From: Clostridiales bacterium
GTDB lineage: Bacteria; Bacillota; Clostridia; Lachnospirales; WQUN01
Assembly (NCBI GenBank): GCA_031271275.1
Contig: JAISWA010000280.1
Span: 1 to 15,365, forward strand
Reading direction: 5' to 3'
DNA: 15,365 nucleotides
The notes under the pieces are model-generated. The model saw only the letters and a list, made by a program, of their open reading frames with translations, was not told the origin of the DNA and searched no databases. How positions within the stretch are numbered: position 1 is the stretch's first letter; every line of letters begins with the position of its first letter. Below, in pieces: positions 12,885-15,365 of the stretch. The translations under genes and the position numbers were made by a program.

Positions 12885-14153
12885 TCACCTGCCTTTGCCG
12901 ATACGCTCAATTAACCGCGCCCCGTCGGTTATCGCCACCGCCGAACTCTCCCCGCTGTTCATATCTTTCAGTAAAGCTTCGCCTTTTTCAATTTCGTCGT
13001 CGCCGAGTACGGCGGTAAACCGCGCGTTAATTTTGTTGGCGTATTTCATCTGCGCTTTTACGCTGCGGTTGAGCAAGTCGTACTCGGCGGACACGCCGGC
13101 TTTTCTGAGGGCATAAGTCAGCGCCTGCGCTTTTTGGAAACCCTTCTCCCCGGCGTTTGCGAGGAAAACCGCCGGGCCGTCAGCCTGAGCGTTTTCGGGC
13201 GCTTCATCGTTGGTTTTTTGCAGCAGCAGCACAAGCCGTTCCATGCCCATGCCGAAACCGACCGCCGGGGTAGCCGCGCCGCCGACTTCCTCAATCAGCC
13301 CGTCGTAGCGCCCGCCGCCGATTACCGTCAGCCCGTCGTGTATAAACTCAAACACCGTTCGCGTGTAATAGTCCAACCCGCGCACCACCTTCGGGTCAAC
13401 AAGGAAGGGTATACCCAACGCGCTGAGCGTTTGCCGCAAACTTTCGAAATGGGCGCGGCAGTCGTCGTCCAACGCGTCAATCACGGAGGGCGCGTTTTCC
13501 AGAATCGCCTTGCAGGTCGCCATCTTGCAGTCGAGCACGCGCAGGGGGTTCTTTTCAAAGCGTTCCCTGCAGGTGGCGCAAAGCCCGCTCAGGTTGCTCC
13601 CCAGGAAATCTTTCAGCCGCCGCTGGTATATTTTGCGGCATTCCGCGCAGCCGATACTGTTTATATGAAGCGTTACGCCGCGGACATTCAATTTTTCAAG
13701 CAGGCTGAACCCGAGGGAAATAATTTCCGTCTCCGCCGCCGGGCTCTCCGCGCCGAAGATTTCCACCCCGAACTGATGATGCTGCCGGTAACGCCCCGCC
13801 TGCGGCTTTTCGTAGCGGAAGTTAGGTCCCATATAAAAAAACTTCGTGGGCTGCGGGTTAATGTGCATTCCGTGCTCCACATACGCCCGCGCCGCGCCCG
13901 CGGTTATCTCGGGCCGCAGGGAAATCTCCCGCCCGGCTTTGTCCTGGAAGCTGTACATTTCCTTTTGAACCACGTCGGTGGTCTCGCCGACGCCCCGCAA
14001 AAATAATTCCGTATGCTCTATGACGGGCGTGCGTATTTCGGAAAACCCGTGGAGTTCGGTTATCGTTCTTATTTCATTTTCCAGTCTGCGCCAGTAACGC
14101 ATCTCCTCGCCGTAAATGTCCTTGGTCCCCTTGGGCGCTTGAATCATTGCCAT
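12885..14153 (-). CDS. hisS: Histidine--tRNA ligase
   Basis: The 422-residue product charges tRNA-His with histidine. Class II motifs are present: the N-terminal APKGTKDIYG (6-15), motif 2 as FRYEKPQAGRYRQHHQFGVE (112-131), the HisRS-specific VVRGLDYYTRTVFEF (256-270), GGGRYDGL (279-286) and motif 3 AVGFGMGMERL (297-307). An insertion rich in cysteines (C169, C172, C192, C195, C209, C214) is the form common in Clostridia. Two unusual residues are noted: H125 in RQHHQ, where RQFHQ is usual, and I83 in RPEIT, where RPEGT is usual. The start was placed at ATG 14153 because GGAGG (read on the minus strand) lies 7 bases before it; a longer frame from 14174 would begin inside hemZ. Its stop TGA abuts a repeat element, and it follows hemZ by 17 bases, so the two are probably co-transcribed. 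Confidence 0.96.
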   Translation of the reverse strand: MAMIQAPKGTKDIYGEEMRYWRRLENEIRTITELHGFSEIRTPVIEHTELFLRGVGETTDVVQKEMYSFQDKAGREISLRPEITAGAARAYVEHGMHINPQPTKFFYMGPNFRYEKPQAGRYRQHHQFGVEIFGAESPAAETEIISLGFSLLEKLNVRGVTLHINSIGCAECRKIYQRRLKDFLGSNLSGLCATCRERFEKNPLRVLDCKMATCKAILENAPSVIDALDDDCRAHFESLRQTLSALGIPFLVDPKVVRGLDYYTRTVFEFIHDGLTVIGGGRYDGLIEEVGGAATPAVGFGMGMERLVLLLQKTNDEAPENAQADGPAVFLANAGEKGFQKAQALTYALRKAGVSAEYDLLNRSVKAQMKYANKINARFTAVLGDDEIEKGEALLKDMNSGESSAVAITDGARLIERIGKGR

Positions 14154-14162
14154 ATAAATTCC

Positions 14163-14195
14163 TCCGATGGTCAAAAATTAAGTTGATTCGCTATA
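14163..14195. repeat. Solo 33-bp copy of the MITE-like element end, inverted to 12741-12773
   Basis: Read on the minus strand, 14195-14163 matches 12741-12773 at 32 of 33 positions; the single difference is at 12762. It spans the last codons and stop of hemZ and ends with GGA of the hisS ribosome binding site. With the copy at 12741 it brackets hisS and the MITE-like element as inverted repeats. Its last 16 bases (14180-14195) are also a direct repeat of 12869-12884. Confidence 0.8.
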
Positions 14196-15365
14196 TATAA
14201 TTCCGGGTTTTTTACGTTAAACTTCCGCGTTATGCGCGAGCCGTCCACATATTTGCTCACCGCGCCCGCCCCCGCGCCGAGAACGGTCTGCGTCTCCGCC
14301 ATCATCCCTATGTTGTAAAGGCACTCGCGCCCCGGCTTGCTGTACCCCACGTTCTCGGAAAGCCCCACGGCGTTTTTCTGCCGGTACAGGTAATACGGCG
14401 TGAGCCCGGAACGCCCGCAGGCGTCTTTCGCCGCCCCGTGCATTTCCTCCACGGCTTCCGGCGGGGTGAGCGCTTCCGCCTCGCCGCTTCTGACCGCTTC
14501 GTTAAGCCGCGACGACCTTTTTACCGCGAGGGTATGCACGGTGAAGTTTTCCGGCGCAAGGGGAAGGATGCCGTTAAGCGTTTTTTCAAAATCCTCCGGC
14601 GTCTCGCCGGGAAGCCCCGCGATGATATCCGTATTGATACATTCAAAACCCGCTGACCGCGCCGCTTCAAACGCCCGGAAAAAATCCGCGGCGGTGTGCT
14701 CGCGCCCGATGACCGCGAGGGTATGGTCGTTCAGCGTCTGGGGATTTACCGCGAGCCGGTTGACGCCGTATGCCTTCATGATTTTTAATTTTTCGTGCGT
14801 GATACTGTCGGGCCTGCCCGCCTCCACCGTAAACTCAACGTCCCCGTTTGCCGTAAAGGGAGCCGTTATCTCCATCAGTTTTTCCAATAAACCGCCCGGC
14901 AAAACCGTGGGCGTTCCGCCGCCTATGTACGCCGAAGTAACGACGCCGTTCAGCCCCCGCGCTTCTTCGGCTTTCTCGCGCAGTTCAACTTCCAGCGCGG
15001 AAAGGTAAGCCTCATAAAGGCGACGGTCGTTTTTTTGATTGGAAAGGTTAAAGGAACAGTACGCGCAGCGGGAGGGGCAGAAGGGCACGCTGATATACAG
15101 CCCGAGGGGAAGGTTTGGCGCGGTTCCGGGCTTGGCGAAAATCCTGCCGGTGAGTTTTACTTCCGCCCTCGCGACCGCAAGGGCGAGTTCGGCTTTATCC
15201 CTGCGGCAATGGATTTCGTCCGTCAAAATACGGGTAATTTCGCGTTCGCCCAACCCCTCCGCCAACCATGCGCGTATCAGCTTGGAAGGGCGTATTCCCG
15301 TGAGCGCGCCCCAAGGCGCGCAAATACCGGCAACCGCCGTCCGCAGCGCCTCAAAAAGGGAAAGC
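14171..15365 (-). CDS. hemZ: Coproporphyrinogen dehydrogenase HemZ (radical SAM), 5' end outside window
   Basis: The frame is open to the right edge, giving 397 visible residues of a protein usually near 460-500, so roughly the first 100 are missing. The leading part reads APWGALTGIRPSKLIRAW, typical of HemZ just before the radical SAM domain. The cluster motif is YISVPFCPSRCAYCSF, with C-x3-C-x2-C at visible residues 96, 100 and 103, followed by YIGGGTPT and NPQTLNDHTLAVIGREHT. HemZ is a HemN-like radical SAM protein; the family is named for oxygen-independent oxidation of coproporphyrinogen, though activity of many members has not been shown. A TTG at 15265 is not the real start, since family similarity continues upstream. 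The C-terminus YIANQLNF and the stop are encoded by a repeat copy. It lies 17 bases upstream of hisS on the same strand, an order found in Clostridia. Confidence 0.93.
   Translation of the reverse strand, partial: LSLFEALRTAVAGICAPWGALTGIRPSKLIRAWLAEGLGEREITRILTDEIHCRRDKAELALAVARAEVKLTGRIFAKPGTAPNLPLGLYISVPFCPSRCAYCSFNLSNQKNDRRLYEAYLSALEVELREKAEEARGLNGVVTSAYIGGGTPTVLPGGLLEKLMEITAPFTANGDVEFTVEAGRPDSITHEKLKIMKAYGVNRLAVNPQTLNDHTLAVIGREHTAADFFRAFEAARSAGFECINTDIIAGLPGETPEDFEKTLNGILPLAPENFTVHTLAVKRSSRLNEAVRSGEAEALTPPEAVEEMHGAAKDACGRSGLTPYYLYRQKNAVGLSENVGYSKPGRECLYNIGMMAETQTVLGAGAGAVSKYVDGSRITRKFNVKNPELYIANQLNF

Noticed and set aside
13134..14006. Long open frame of 290 codons on the plus strand opposite hisS
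   Set aside because: It is the GC-driven antisense shadow of hisS, with no family motif and an arginine-, alanine- and proline-rich composition. HisRS motifs on the other strand explain the region.
1..15365. tRNA, rRNA, CRISPR array, T-box upstream of hisS
   Set aside because: No cloverleaf, rRNA segment or regularly spaced repeats were found, and the 17 bases between hemZ and hisS leave no room for a T-box.

Overview
The window looks like a piece of a Clostridia (Bacillota) chromosome. The main reasons are the adjacent hemZ and hisS genes at the right end, a COG3044-type 'ABC-class' ATPase, an iorAB/paaK/ACT module for aryl-acid metabolism, AGGAGG-like ribosome binding sites, and several GTG and TTG starts. 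This placement is inference from gene content. There is no rRNA, tRNA or CRISPR array.

Region 1 (1-3665) is an AT-richer accessory stretch (19 of 60 bases G+C at 2401-2460, against 38 of 60 at 5281-5340). All genes point right and each stands alone or as a toxin-antitoxin pair: a PIN-domain remnant, a 73-aa conserved small protein, two GNAT acetyltransferases, a truncated monooxygenase-like protein, an intact RelB-type antitoxin with a broken RelE-type toxin, a 285-aa protein with alpha/alpha-toroid-like motifs, and a 58-aa membrane protein. The intergenic gaps share repeated hairpin pieces, so the region resembles an array of acquired, decaying single-gene modules, without canonical integron attC sites or a visible integrase.

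Region 2 (3685-10615) is GC-richer and intact. rmuC is followed by a tight cluster: paaK-like ligase 1, iorA, iorB, paaK-like ligase 2 and a tandem-ACT protein. IorA and IorB form a ferredoxin-linked aryl-pyruvate oxidoreductase, the ligases interconvert aryl acids and aryl-CoA thioesters, and the ACT protein probably senses an amino acid. The cluster could run in the catabolic direction or as reductive salvage of aryl acids into aromatic amino acids.

Region 3 (10616-12745) has a 237-bp leader holding a candidate promoter, a 14-codon reading frame with a strong ribosome binding site lying inside a long hairpin, and a strong intrinsic terminator. The ATPase gene follows. This layout suggests attenuation.

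Region 4 (12741-15365) holds hisS and the 3' part of hemZ on the minus strand, convergent with the ATPase gene. A 144-bp MITE-like element with 16-bp perfect terminal inverted repeats fills the gap between the ATPase gene and hisS exactly, and supplies the ATPase stop codon. A 33-bp copy of one of its ends (32 of 33 identical, opposite orientation) lies at the hemZ-hisS junction, where it encodes the last residues and stop of HemZ and lies against the hisS ribosome binding site. hisS and the element are therefore bracketed by 33-bp inverted repeats, which is the most unusual structure in the window.
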